Assembly (NCBI RefSeq): GCF_042650885.1
Contig: NZ_JBHSBU010000001.1
Coordinates: 4,650,001-4,714,000 of the forward strand
Source: Chitinimonas_A lacunae
GTDB lineage: Bacteria; Pseudomonadota; Gammaproteobacteria; Burkholderiales; Chitinimonadaceae
Reading direction: 5' to 3'
DNA length: 64,000 nucleotides
A program made the translations under genes and the position numbers. The first letter of the stretch is position 1. Each line of letters begins with the position of its first letter. Shown one piece after another: positions 34,330-42,487 of this stretch. The notes below the pieces were generated by a model. That model ran no database searches, had not been told where the DNA came from, and saw only the letters and a list, made by a program, of their open reading frames with translations.

Positions 34330-34404
34330 GTCCCGTTAGTTAAATGGATATAACCGGCCCCTCCTAAGGGTCAATTGGTGGTTCGATTCCACCACGGGAC
34401 GCCA
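34330..34404 (+). tRNA. tRNA-Arg (anticodon CCT)
   Basis: 75 bases with an encoded CCA end. Acceptor stem GTCCCGT / ACGGGAC, D stem GTTA / TAAC, anticodon stem GGCCC / GGGTC around CTCCTAA giving anticodon CCT, and T arm TGGTG-GTTCGATTC-CACCA. A TATAAT box lies at 34284-34289; the -35 is weak. Confidence 0.96.
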
Positions 34405-34414
34405 GAAACCCAGC

Positions 34415-34446
34415 AAAAGCCCTGAATCTCCAGGGCTTTTGCTTTG
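34415..34446 (+). terminator. Terminator of tRNA-Arg
   Basis: AAAAGCCCTG / CAGGGCTTTT stem with AATCTC loop, then GCTTTG. Confidence 0.85.
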
Positions 34447-34583
34447 TGTCGACTTCGGCTGCTTCCTGGGGCCGAAGCGCCTGGGCAGCGGATAGCGGAC
34501 GCCTCATGCTTGCACCACTTCCCTGTCTATAAAGCGGTCAGCTTTCTCAGCCATTCTGCCTTCCCTTCACTAATCGGCTGATT

Positions 34584-34882
34584 TTATCCGGACAGTTCCC
34601 AGTAAATGGAAGAACTGATCCAGCCCTCTCCGATTTCCCGTATCCCTTCGATAAGTCGAAAGGTATTGGCCCGCTCCAGGGCCGAGTAGTCGAGCTTGGG
34701 GTGGTAGCTCAGTTCAAGCTCGACCTGGTAGGGCAATTCCTATTGGCCACCCTGCCAGGGCATTCCTTTGAGCCGAACGGGAAAGGGTGTTTGCCCTGGC
34801 AGTTGGACATAGGGAGCGTATCCATCGTCAATTGGCATAACCGCTCTGCCGCCTTGGTTTGGAGGGAAAAGCGGAGAGTTGC
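34584..34882 (-). pseudogene. Remnant of an unrecognised gene with an internal TAG
   Basis: Reading the minus strand from about 34882 gives a continuous protein-like frame: FPPNQGGRAVMPIDDGYAPY, LPGQTPFPVRLKGMPWQGG. A TAG at 34740-34742 interrupts it, and then ELPYQVELELSYHPKLDYS, LERANTFRLIEGIREIG and a terminal GWISSSIYWELSG run to a TAA. Amino-acid composition and codon use look coding on both sides of the stop. No family is recognised. It is probably a decayed gene between the tRNA and oleate hydratase. The rest of the gap (34447-34583 and 34883-35080) shows no gene. Confidence 0.5.
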
Positions 34883-35080
34883 CTTAATGAAATATTTTCT
34901 ATGCATGGCTGTATTGAATGACGGGAGTTACCTGCCGTATTGCGTATTGCAGAGAAAAATATATTGCCTGGCCATCAATCATTTTCTGATCGCTTATGCC
35001 AAAAAAAATGACATAGATCAAAGCCGTTTTGCGAGGAAAGCCTAGACTTTGGGGCGATTCTTTCCCTAGCGAGAACCAGC

Positions 35081-36712
35081 ATGCTCCACATCCCCCAAAC
35101 CTCCGCCGTCCTGGCGACTGATGAGGTGGCTGCAACCTCGGCCCATTTCTATCTGATCGGAGGCGGTATCGCTTCCCTGGCCGCTGCGGCCTTCCTGATC
35201 CGCGACGGCCATATCTCGGGCCATCACATCACCATCATCGAGCAGCTCGACCGACTGGGCGGCAGCCTCGATGGCACGGGCGACCCGCAGTATGGTTATC
35301 TGATCCGCGGTGGCCGGATGTTCGAGAGCAAATACCGCTGCACCTACGAACTGTTCGACTCGATCCCGACGCTCGATAACAGCCGCAGCGTCAGCGAGGA
35401 AATCCGCCACTGGAACGAGGTGATACGGACCGGTTCCAAGGCCCGGCTGGTGCGCAATGGCTGCAAGATCGATTCGCCGGAATTCGGCCTGAGCGAGCGG
35501 CATATTCTGACCCTGACCCGCCTGGGGGTCGAACCCGAGTCGATGCTGGGCGACAGCACCATCAGTGACCACTTCGACGCGGAATTCTTCGAGAGCAATT
35601 TCTGGCTGATGTGGTGCACCACCTTTGCCTTCCAGCCCTGGCATAGCGCGGTCGAGTTCAAGCGTTATCTGCTGCGCTTTGTCCATATGATCGACGGCTT
35701 CAACCAGCTCAAGGGCATCATGCGCACCGTCTACAACCAGTACGACTCGCTGGTGCGCCCGCTCAAGAAATGGCTCGATCAGCGCGGCGTGCGCTATCTG
35801 ACCGGTGCCCGGGTGCTCGACCTTGGCGTGGCCGGCCTGCCGGGGCAGCGCCGGATCAGCCAGATCGACTGTGAACGCCATGGCCAGCCTCATCGCATCG
35901 TGCTCGGGCCCAACGACTACGCCATCGTGACCCTGGGCTCGATGACCGACGCTTCGACCAGCGGCGGCCACGACCATCCGGCGCCGCTGCTTGGCAAGGA
36001 GCAAGGCAGCGCCTGGCCGCTATGGGAAAAACTGGCGACTGGCCGGCCCGAGCTGGGACGTCCTGCCGCCTTTGCCGACCATATCGAACAATCGAAATGG
36101 CTGTCCTTCACGGTGACGCTGCGCGATCCGGCGCTGTTTGCCCATGTGCGCGACTTCACCGGCAATGTGCCAGGCGAGGGAGGGCTGATCACCTTTGCCG
36201 ATTCGAACTGGCTGTTGTCCATCGTCCTGCCGTTCCAGCCGCACTTCCGCGATCAGCCCGAATCGGTGCAGGTGATGTGGGGCTATGGGCTCAATATGAC
36301 GCGACCAGGGAATTTCGTTGCCAAGCCGATGGGGGAATGCAGCGGGCGCGAGTTGCTGACCGAGGTATTGGGACATCTGGGCGTACCGCAGGACCAGCAT
36401 GACGCGATAATCGACAACGCTACCTGTATTCCCTGCCTGATGCCTTTTATCACCAGTCAGTTCCTGCGCCGTGCCGAGGGCGACCGGCCCCAGGTGATGC
36501 CTGAAGGCTGGCGCAATCTGGCCCTGGTCGGCCAGTTCGTCGAGTTGCCCGAGGATGTGGTGTTTACGGTCGAATACTCGATCCGCAGTGCCCAGGCCGC
36601 CGTGGCCGGGCTGCTTGAGCTCGATACCGCACCGCCGCCGGTCTACAAGGGTCAGTTCAACCCTGCCGTTCTCGCCCGTGCCTTTACCGTGCTGCACGAT
36701 ATGGGCACCTGA
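35081..36712 (+). CDS. Oleate hydratase (67-kDa myosin-cross-reactive antigen family)
   Basis: 543-residue FAD-dependent hydratase converting oleic acid and related fatty acids to 10-hydroxy acids. N-terminal FAD fold FYLIGGGIASLAAAAFLIRDGH (~24-45), IIEQLDRLGGSLDGTG and GYLIRGGRMFESKYRCTYELFDSIP are family signatures. Others are FQPWHSAVEFKRYLLRF, CIPCLMPFITSQF and NLALVGQFVELPEDVVFTVEYSIR. It lies near the short end of the family range. Monocistronic, with a hairpin terminator behind. The role may be detoxifying unsaturated fatty acids. Confidence 0.93.
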   Translation: MLHIPQTSAVLATDEVAATSAHFYLIGGGIASLAAAAFLIRDGHISGHHITIIEQLDRLGGSLDGTGDPQYGYLIRGGRMFESKYRCTYELFDSIPTLDNSRSVSEEIRHWNEVIRTGSKARLVRNGCKIDSPEFGLSERHILTLTRLGVEPESMLGDSTISDHFDAEFFESNFWLMWCTTFAFQPWHSAVEFKRYLLRFVHMIDGFNQLKGIMRTVYNQYDSLVRPLKKWLDQRGVRYLTGARVLDLGVAGLPGQRRISQIDCERHGQPHRIVLGPNDYAIVTLGSMTDASTSGGHDHPAPLLGKEQGSAWPLWEKLATGRPELGRPAAFADHIEQSKWLSFTVTLRDPALFAHVRDFTGNVPGEGGLITFADSNWLLSIVLPFQPHFRDQPESVQVMWGYGLNMTRPGNFVAKPMGECSGRELLTEVLGHLGVPQDQHDAIIDNATCIPCLMPFITSQFLRRAEGDRPQVMPEGWRNLALVGQFVELPEDVVFTVEYSIRSAQAAVAGLLELDTAPPPVYKGQFNPAVLARAFTVLHDMGT

Positions 36713-36746
36713 GGCCGCGCTTTACGCCATTGGCAGTGTCCCGGTT

Positions 36747-36784
36747 GCCTCCACCTGCTGCGATGTCGGGTGGAGGCTTTTTTA
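36747..36784 (+). terminator. Terminator of oleate hydratase gene
   Basis: GCCTCCACC / GGTGGAGGC stem followed by seven T. Confidence 0.88.
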
Positions 36785-36811
36785 TGGACGGAAGCCGAGG
36801 GGGGAGAAAAA

Positions 36812-36878
36812 TGGAAAATAATGTGAAAAATGTCTGCTATGTGTATAGTAGACAATAGTATGAAACTATAAATAATTG
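36812..36878 (+). repeat. AT-rich dispersed repeat, weak copy
   Basis: GGAAAATAATGTGAAAAATG, TCTGCTATG and AAACTATAAATAATTG partly match the consensus; the TGCAAGA core is changed. It lies 38 bases from the mltF stop. Confidence 0.3.
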
Positions 36879-36915
36879 CCGATCCGGCTTGTCTGCCGGA
36901 TCGGCCTGGTCCCTA

Positions 36916-38382
36916 TCAGTTCACCCTGGCCATCTGGCCATCCTTGACCTTGGGGCGGGCCTCGATGCCCAGTTTGACCTTTTCCGGATTGGCCACCGAC
37001 ACCTGCTCATCAAACGGCGGGAACATCACCTGATCGGTCCGTTCGAAACGCACCAGGATGTCGTGGTAGCTGCGCAGATGCTCGACAAAGATCACTGTTT
37101 CCCCGCCTCGGGCATAGCCGTATTTGAGAGTGCTGAAGTATTCATAGTTGCGCAGCAGCGGCAGCACGGTTTTCAGATCGACCCAGGCATCGGGGTTCTT
37201 GCCGAGCCGTTGCGCCAGTTGACGTGCGTCGGACAGGTGGGCCGTGCCGACGTTGTAGCTGGCGAGCGCGAGCCAGGTACGGTCGGGCTCGGCGATATGC
37301 GGCGGCAGTCTGTCCTTGAGCATCTGGAGATAGCGGGCGCCGCCCATGATGCTCTGGTAGGGGTCAAGCCGGTCATCGACGCCCAGTCGGTCGGCGGTGT
37401 CATTGGTCAGCATCATCATGCCGCGCACGCCGTAGGGTGAAGTGGCGAACGGGTCCCAGTGTGATTCCTGGTAGGCGAGGGCGGCCAGCAGGCGCCAATC
37501 GATACCATAACGGGCTTCGGCTTCGACAAAATGGGCGCGATAGCGTGGCAGCACCGTTACCCGCCGTGCCAGGAATTCCTGGGCATCGACCGGCTTGAGT
37601 CGTTTGACATGGCCGTAGTAGCGGTCGAGCAGACGGCCAAGCGTGCCGTCCTTGCGAATACCGTCGAAGAATTTCTTCACCTTGCCGCCGAACTCGGCCG
37701 GTGCAGTCTTGGGCCAGGCCCAGCTCAGCGGCTGTTCCGGGCCGACTTTGAAGGCGGTGGCCACATCGGGGTAGAAATTCTGGGCAGCTTCGGCACCGTG
37801 GGTATCGATCACGGCATAGTCGATCAGGTGATTGGCGACTTTTTCCACCAGCTCTTCGCTGTCTTGATAGTCGGCCGCGTGCCAGATCAGTCCGGGCGTT
37901 TTATTGGCCAGACGGCGGAAGCTCGGCGCGAGCTGGCCGCTGACCATCAGCAGCCGCTCGCCGATCTCGCCGATCGATTTGGGGGGATTGCTGTCGCGGT
38001 GGTGCACCAGGACCGGTTGCACAGCCTGGTAGCTGGCGCTGAATACGAGTCTCGGGTCATCGCCCTGAAGCAGGCCGACGGCCAGGTGGGCTTCGCCTCG
38101 GGCGAGCTTGTCGGGAATCTCGGCCACGCGCGGGGCCACCACGAACTTGACCTTGACGCCCATTTCTTCGGCAAAGCGGGTCACCAGATCGTATTCGAGC
38201 CCGGCGTATTTGCCTTCAGCATCGACATAGAAGCTGCTGGCTCCATTGCGGATCAGGACCACCAATTCACCGCTCTGCTCGACCGGCGGTACCGGTTTGA
38301 ACTCGGGTTCGGGCAACGGCGGCTGGCGGCAGGCCGCCAGACACAGGGCAAGCGCAAGCGCGGTGGTGGCCATCAGTCGCAT
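36916..38382 (-). CDS. mltF: Membrane-bound lytic murein transglycosylase F
   Basis: 488-residue lipoprotein-like protein (lipobox-like LCLAAC within the signal peptide). An N-terminal family 3 solute-binding domain (~40-270: VLIRNGASSFYVDAEGKYAGLEYDLV) regulates a C-terminal SLT domain (~280-470). The catalytic Glu is in AALAYQESHWDPFATSPYGVRGMMML, and YNVGTAHLSDA with SYHDILVRFE are SLT signatures. It cleaves peptidoglycan to 1,6-anhydro products at the outer membrane. Monocistronic. Confidence 0.94.
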   Translation of the reverse strand: MRLMATTALALALCLAACRQPPLPEPEFKPVPPVEQSGELVVLIRNGASSFYVDAEGKYAGLEYDLVTRFAEEMGVKVKFVVAPRVAEIPDKLARGEAHLAVGLLQGDDPRLVFSASYQAVQPVLVHHRDSNPPKSIGEIGERLLMVSGQLAPSFRRLANKTPGLIWHAADYQDSEELVEKVANHLIDYAVIDTHGAEAAQNFYPDVATAFKVGPEQPLSWAWPKTAPAEFGGKVKKFFDGIRKDGTLGRLLDRYYGHVKRLKPVDAQEFLARRVTVLPRYRAHFVEAEARYGIDWRLLAALAYQESHWDPFATSPYGVRGMMMLTNDTADRLGVDDRLDPYQSIMGGARYLQMLKDRLPPHIAEPDRTWLALASYNVGTAHLSDARQLAQRLGKNPDAWVDLKTVLPLLRNYEYFSTLKYGYARGGETVIFVEHLRSYHDILVRFERTDQVMFPPFDEQVSVANPEKVKLGIEARPKVKDGQMARVN

Positions 38383-38572
38383 CGTTTCCCTCCCGGTTGT
38401 CGGGAAAGGGAAGGGAAGGGGCGCATGATATTGCTATCGAACATATATCTTCTCCGTGGGCAGGCCGCGATTTTGCCATGAGCCAGACGTCATAGGACGT
38501 AGGGAAACCCTGTGGAATAAGTCACTTGCGTCGAAACAGACTCAGTTCTGGCAAAAAAGTTTATCAATGTGG

Positions 38573-38601
38573 TTGACAGGGCCATAAGTGGACCCTATAA
38601 T
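38573..38601 (+). promoter_or_regulatory. Consensus sigma-70 promoter of tRNA-Ser
   Basis: TTGACA at 38573-38578 and TATAAT at 38596-38601, exactly 17 bases apart, 15 bases before the mature tRNA end. Confidence 0.92.
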
Positions 38602-38616
38602 GCGCACCTCTTTCAC

Positions 38617-38707
38617 GGAAAGGTGGCAGAGTGGTCGAATGCGCCGGACTCGAAATCCGGTATACGGTTACACCGTATCGTGGGTTCAAATCCCACCCTT
38701 TCCGCCA
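38617..38707 (+). tRNA. tRNA-Ser (anticodon CGA)
   Basis: 91 bases with encoded CCA. Acceptor GGAAAGG / CCTTTCC, anticodon stem CCGGA / TCCGG around CTCGAAA (anticodon CGA), long variable arm TACGGT / ACCGTA as expected for Ser, and T arm with GTTCAAATC. It marks the left edge of the IS-rich accessory patch. Confidence 0.96.
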
Positions 38708-38715
38708 GACCACGA

Positions 38716-38752
38716 GAAAAAGCCCTGATTTATCAGGGCTTTTTCCTTTTTT
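38716..38752 (+). terminator. Terminator of tRNA-Ser
   Basis: AAAAAGCCCTGA / TCAGGGCTTTTT stem followed by CCTTTTTT. Confidence 0.9.
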
Positions 38753-39045
38753 GTCTTGCTGGGTATGCCATTGGGTATGCCATCTATAGCTCACTGTTGA
38801 GCACGTCCCTCGTGCCAGCAAAACACCGCCTAAGCGCAATGCATCTGCTACCCCTCGCTGAAGCAGCTCAGCTAGACTCCCTGTCTAATCGAAAAAGAAT
38901 TCTTTGGACCAAGCATCCCCACCTTGGGGGGCGACCCACGCGGTAGGTAGGGGGGCTTACCTACGCCGCATATAAAATTTGGAGTTTGCTGAACCTACCG
39001 GTAGGTAACACCTTCCTGCGCCCCGGCTCACACTTGTCTGGCCTT
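38753..39045. other. Gap after tRNA-Ser: integration-scar-like direct repeat and CTACC dyads
   Basis: No gene seen. At 38760-38782 the unit TGGGTATGCCA occurs twice in tandem with one base between. At 38941-38971 GTAGGTA and TTACCTAC face each other across GGGGGGC, and CCTACCGGTAGG (38995-39006) is a perfect palindrome. The remaining sequence has no convincing reading frame. Confidence 0.5.
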
Positions 39046-39165
39046 AGCAGGCTGTTGAAAAACCCACCCTGTCATCAAGCAGACAGGTCTGCGGGATGAG
39101 ATCATCCCTCCCCCCTCTTCCAAGAGCTTTTCTTCCTGCGTGGCGCCGATACCCTTCAGGAGGCG

Positions 39166-40173
39166 ATGTTCAGTTATGTTGAGCTCAACAGCCGTGTGCC
39201 GGCAGCGCATCCGCTGCGGCCGCTCAAGCAGGCTGTCGATGCGATCCTGGCCAGCATGAGCGCCGAGTTCGATGGCCGCTATGCCCTGGTCGGCCGGCCC
39301 TCGATGCCGCCAGAACGGCTGCTGCGCGCCCTGTTGCTGCAGGTGCTGTACACCATCCGCAGCGAGCGCCTGCTGGTGGAGCAACTGGATTACAACCTGC
39401 TGTTCCGCTGGTTCGTCGGCCTCGGTGTTGACGGTCCGGTCTGGGACCACAGTACCTTCAGCGCCAACCGAGATCGCCTGCTGGAGCACACCCTGCTGCG
39501 GCAGTTTTTTGATCGCATGCTGGCGCTCGCCGACTGGGCTGGTGTCCGATGAACACTTCAGTGTCGATGGCACGATGATCGAAGCGTGGGCCTCGCACAA
39601 GAGTCTGGTACGCAAGGATCAGCCCGACCCGCCACAGGCCACCGGCCGTAGCGGTGGCCGCCATGCAGAAGTGGATTTCAAGGGCGAGACGCTCAGCAAT
39701 GCCACGCACCAGTCGAAGACCGCCCCGGATGCCCAACTGTACAAGAAGGCTAAGTTTGCCGAGGCGAAGCTGCGCTACCTGAACCACATCCTGCTGGAGA
39801 ACCGCAACGGTCTGGTGGTGGATGTCGAAACAACGAAAGCGGCTGGCACTGCCGAGCGTGAAGCGGCGGAAACGATGGCGTCGCCCACGCTGAAACCCGG
39901 CAGCACGCTGGGCGAAGACAAGGGCTACGACGTGGACAGCCACATCAGGGCGCTGAAGGCGCTCGGCATCAAGCCGCAAACCGCCGCCAAAGATCAGCCT
40001 GCAGGTGCGCAAGCGGATCGAGGAATGCTTTGGCTGGGCCAAGACGATCGGTGGCTTGTGCAAGACCCGCTTCATCGGGACAGCGAAGGGGCAAGCCCAG
40101 GCACTGATGACGTTTGCCGCATGGAATCTGACGCGGATGATGACGCTGTGTGGAGGGCGGGAAGGCCCAAGAT
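39166..40173 (+). pseudogene. IS5-family transposase, frameshifted
   Basis: The N-terminal frame (39166-39552) reads MFSYVELNSRVPAAHPLRPL... RLLRALLLQVLYTIRSERLL, the DUF772 domain. A shift near 39540 moves coding to the next frame, which continues with LVSDEHFSVDGTMIEAWASH, AEVDFKGETLSN and TLGEDKGYDV (DDE domain). A second shift with loss of codons near 39990 moves to a third frame, ending with RKRIEECFGWAKTIGGL and ALMTFAAWNLTRMM. At least two lesions make it non-functional. Confidence 0.88.
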
Positions 40174-40262
40174 AGAAACCATTGCGCCCGGCGTCCGTCA
40201 ACTGGCGGGCAAAACCCGGAAATGGGTGAGGAAAAGGCTCGAACTCAGCGAGTTTCGAGCCT

Positions 40263-40335
40263 TAGCAGAAGAAATTCACCAATGATGTAAGGTTGGAGCA
40301 AGCCATTGTTTCTGCGCAAAGCCTTTTTCAACAGC
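40263..40335 (+). repeat. IS right-end, first copy of a 73-bp direct duplication
   Basis: Identical over 73 bases to 41771-41843, starting TAGCAGAAGAAATTCACC and ending TTTTTCAACAGC. Confidence 0.9.
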
Positions 40336-40341
40336 CTGCTA

Positions 40342-40358
40342 GGGTTATGCAACAAAGC
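40342..40358 (-). mobile_element. Solo terminal repeat of an IS903-like element
   Basis: GGGTTATGCAACAAAGCC abuts the end of the IS at 40340. It matches the inverted repeat of the IS903-like remnant at 44332-44349. No transposase accompanies it. Confidence 0.55.
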
Positions 40359-40373
40359 CTTCAAAAGTATGGA

Positions 40374-40856
40374 TTAGATGGGGTGATTTTTCTCCACGAT
40401 TTCCTCTCGAAGGCGTTCAAAGCCCTGTTCGTTTTTGAAACTGGGATCGTTCACGATTTCTAGAGCGGCTTCTATCTGATCAAGTTCAAAGAGCGCTTTT
40501 GCCTTGCCTAGGGCCAGCTCGGTCGCGAACGCTTTCGCCCGAGACATACCACAATCAAATACCTTGATCGCCCAAGCCGGATCATCGTTGACAGCATAGT
40601 AAAAATAGCCAAGTTCAACATATGCTTCTAGGCATCCCGGATCATTCTCTAAAGCCATCTGCAGGATTTCTTCTGCACTTTCGAGTTGATACTCGTGACC
40701 GTCAGAAAGTTGAATGGCTCTAGCCTTGTCGACCATTAAATGAGGTGGAAGCTCCGCGTCCTCATACTGTTTGTATAGGGCCGTTAGTGTATTGGCGTCC
40801 TGAGTCGCTTTGGCCTCTTCAATCTTCTGCCTCAACATCCGAATAGGATCTTTCAT
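40374..40856 (-). CDS. TPR-like small protein, possible immunity protein
   Basis: 160 residues, acidic and helical, with TPR-like pairs (ESAEEILQMALENDPGCLEAYVELG, then AIKVFDCGMSRAKAFATELALGKAKALFELDQIEAALEI). Codon use is AT-richer than the flanking chromosome. Small acidic helical proteins next to toxin fragments and IS elements are typical of polymorphic-toxin immunity genes; this role is inference. The start ATG lacks a strong ribosome site (GGGTGC). It lies between two IS elements. Confidence 0.65.
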   Translation of the reverse strand: MKDPIRMLRQKIEEAKATQDANTLTALYKQYEDAELPPHLMVDKARAIQLSDGHEYQLESAEEILQMALENDPGCLEAYVELGYFYYAVNDDPAWAIKVFDCGMSRAKAFATELALGKAKALFELDQIEAALEIVNDPSFKNEQGFERLREEIVEKNHPI

Positions 40857-40874
40857 TTTGCACCCATTTTCTCT

Positions 40875-41771
40875 AGAGCGTGTTATGGACTAAATATTTC
40901 TGCCAGCCGTGGCAAGAGAATGCAAACGAAGGCCAGGAAATGGTAGGCAGCCAAGGTCTGGCTCAATCGTTCATAGTCGCGAGCTAAACGGCGAAAGCGA
41001 GCCATCCAGCCAAAGCTGCGTTCGACTACCCAACGCCGAGGTAACAGGACGAAGCCCTTCTTGGCCTCAGGCAACTTGACGACTTCGAGCGTCATCCCGT
41101 GTTCTGCAGCGGCCTCGGCCGCTTTTTCGCCGGTATATCCCTGGTCAACAAAGGCCACTTCGACCTGCTGTCCGGTGACGTTTTGCACCTGTTCAGCCAA
41201 CACCGCCACTTGAGAACGGTCTTGCTCATTAGCCGGGGTGACCACTACCGCGAGGAGGTGACCCAGCGTATCGACAGCGATAGGAACTTTGCTGCCTTTG
41301 CGCTTCTTTGCCCCGTCGTAACCTGCCCGAACACCGCTTTCTGGCGTGGACTGCAAGGTCCGGCTGTCCAGGCCCACCGCCGTGGGCGCCAGGGCACGTC
41401 CTTCTAGAAGCCGCAGAACCGCGCGTAAGTCGTGCACCAAGGCTTCAAAGCAGCCGGCCTTGATCCAGCGTTGCATCTGCTGATAGACCGCCGGCCACGG
41501 TGGGAAATCATGCGGCCTCATCCGCCACGAAGCGCCAGTGCGAAGCAGCCAGCGCATCGGATTGAAGATTTCCCGCAAGTCATGGGTGCGTTGCGGCGCC
41601 TTCTCGTCCATCAACGTCAGGTAGGGAACGACCAACTGCCATTCTTCGTCGGTCACATCGGTAGGGTACGGTTTACGGGCGGTCATACAATGAATAATAA
41701 CTGCCAAACCCTGCTTCGTCCTTCAAACCTAGGCTCCGCGTGCCTTTCAGCCAAAGTGCATAACACGCTCT
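40875..41771 (-). mobile_element. IS5-family insertion sequence, apparently intact
   Basis: 897 bases bounded by 13-bp inverted repeats AGAGCGTGTTATG (40875-40887) and CATAACACGCTCT (41759-41771). A TA is repeated at both flanks if the outermost base pair is counted as target. It contains one full transposase gene. Its right edge abuts the second copy of the 73-bp IS end. Confidence 0.85.
40883..41686 (-). CDS. IS5-family transposase (DUF4096 + DDE)
   Basis: 267 residues from MTARKPYPTDVTDEEWQLV. The N-terminal DUF4096 domain ends near WPAVYQQMQRW. The DDE domain includes VGLDSRTLQSTPESG and AVDTLGHLLAVVVTPANEQD, FVDQGYTGEKA and RRWVVERSFGWMARFRRL. The frame is uninterrupted and the element may be active. 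Confidence 0.9.
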   Translation of the reverse strand: MTARKPYPTDVTDEEWQLVVPYLTLMDEKAPQRTHDLREIFNPMRWLLRTGASWRMRPHDFPPWPAVYQQMQRWIKAGCFEALVHDLRAVLRLLEGRALAPTAVGLDSRTLQSTPESGVRAGYDGAKKRKGSKVPIAVDTLGHLLAVVVTPANEQDRSQVAVLAEQVQNVTGQQVEVAFVDQGYTGEKAAEAAAEHGMTLEVVKLPEAKKGFVLLPRRWVVERSFGWMARFRRLARDYERLSQTLAAYHFLAFVCILLPRLAEIFSP

Positions 41772-41850
41772 AGCAGAAGAAATTCACCAATGATGTAAGG
41801 TTGGAGCAAGCCATTGTTTCTGCGCAAAGCCTTTTTCAACAGCGCTGCTA
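41771..41850 (+). mobile_element. Right-end remnant of the DUF772-type IS (second copy of 73-bp duplication)
   Basis: Repeats bases 40263-40335 exactly and then ends AGCGCTGCTAG, near-matching the inverted repeat end. The rest of this second IS copy is missing. The left neighbour is the intact IS5-family element. Confidence 0.85.
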
Positions 41851-41919
41851 GCGCAGGTTGTCCGCCGCTACAGCCGAGACCGTGTCTGAATGTTGATCAG
41901 CCCAGCCCCATCGCCGCAC

Positions 41920-42321
41920 TCAATCGAACATCGCCAACAAATCTGCTATCAATTTTTTCCGCCAATCATCGAGCGCACAGGACTCAAGAGATTTTGAAAG
42001 CACATCAAAGCCAAGTTTCGCTTCTTTCGAATCGATCAATTCAATGTCAGTCAATATATTGAATGCCTCATGTGCAACCTCCCAGTTTCCTTGACACACA
42101 AGATTCACTAGCCACAGGAATTTGTTTGAGCAATCGAATTTTCCCAGACAATTGACTAAAGTAGCACGTTGGTCCGACAGGTCTGGACGATCGATAAGCT
42201 CAACAAGAACCGCTTGAACACTTGGGTCGCCTTTTTCCGTTACATCAATAGCTAGTGCATTCCTCTCTACACTGTCCTTAGTGTCTTTCAATCTTTGCAG
42301 TTGTTCACTTAAAATCGACAT
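41920..42321 (-). CDS. HEAT-repeat-like small protein, probable immunity protein
   Basis: 133 residues from MSILSEQLQRLKDT, with AAGAGGTAG just before the ATG; a methionine 15 bases upstream is the alternative. All-helical, acidic, with HEAT-like units (PSVQAVLVELIDRPDLSDQRATLVNCLGKF, WEVAHEAFNILTDIEL). It directly follows the toxin stub on the minus strand (31 bases), the normal toxin-then-immunity order. Immunity function is inferred from context. Confidence 0.7.
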   Translation of the reverse strand: MSILSEQLQRLKDTKDSVERNALAIDVTEKGDPSVQAVLVELIDRPDLSDQRATLVNCLGKFDCSNKFLWLVNLVCQGNWEVAHEAFNILTDIELIDSKEAKLGFDVLSKSLESCALDDWRKKLIADLLAMFD

Positions 42322-42351
42322 CTCTACCTCTTTCACAAAATCACTCGATCC

Positions 42352-42487
42352 TTACTTAGGGACAGGCTTGCCAATGTCCTTCCAATACTTCATAGCATCC
42401 TGCGCATTCTGGGAGTCCTGGATGTCCCTTCCTCCATTAAAGTCTGCCTTCCCTTCGCGGTGCCACCATTTTTGGAAATCCTTATCG
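42352..42487 (-). pseudogene. C-terminal stub of a probable polymorphic toxin, cut by IS481
   Basis: On the minus strand the frame gives DKDFQKWWHREGKADFNGG, then RDIQDSQNAQDAMKYWKDIG and KPVPK before TAA. The reading is continuous and compact like the last 45 residues of RHS/contact-dependent effector tips. The upstream part is lost: the IS481 left end begins at 42488 inside the next codon. The matching upstream half was not found right of the IS. The toxic activity cannot be named. Confidence 0.6.

Larger units (their letters stand above)
39046..40340 (+). mobile_element. IS5-family (DUF772-type) insertion sequence, degraded
   Basis: 1295 bases bounded by 17-bp terminal inverted repeats AGCAGGCTGTTGAAAAA (39046-39062) and TTTTTCAACAGCCTGCT (40324-40340). 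It carries one transposase gene broken by frameshifts. Its right-end 73 bases recur at 41771-41843. Confidence 0.88.

Noticed and set aside
34701..35045. 114-codon plus-strand open frame before oleate hydratase
   Set aside because: It runs across the decayed minus-strand gene and AT-rich promoter sequence, and shows no family features.
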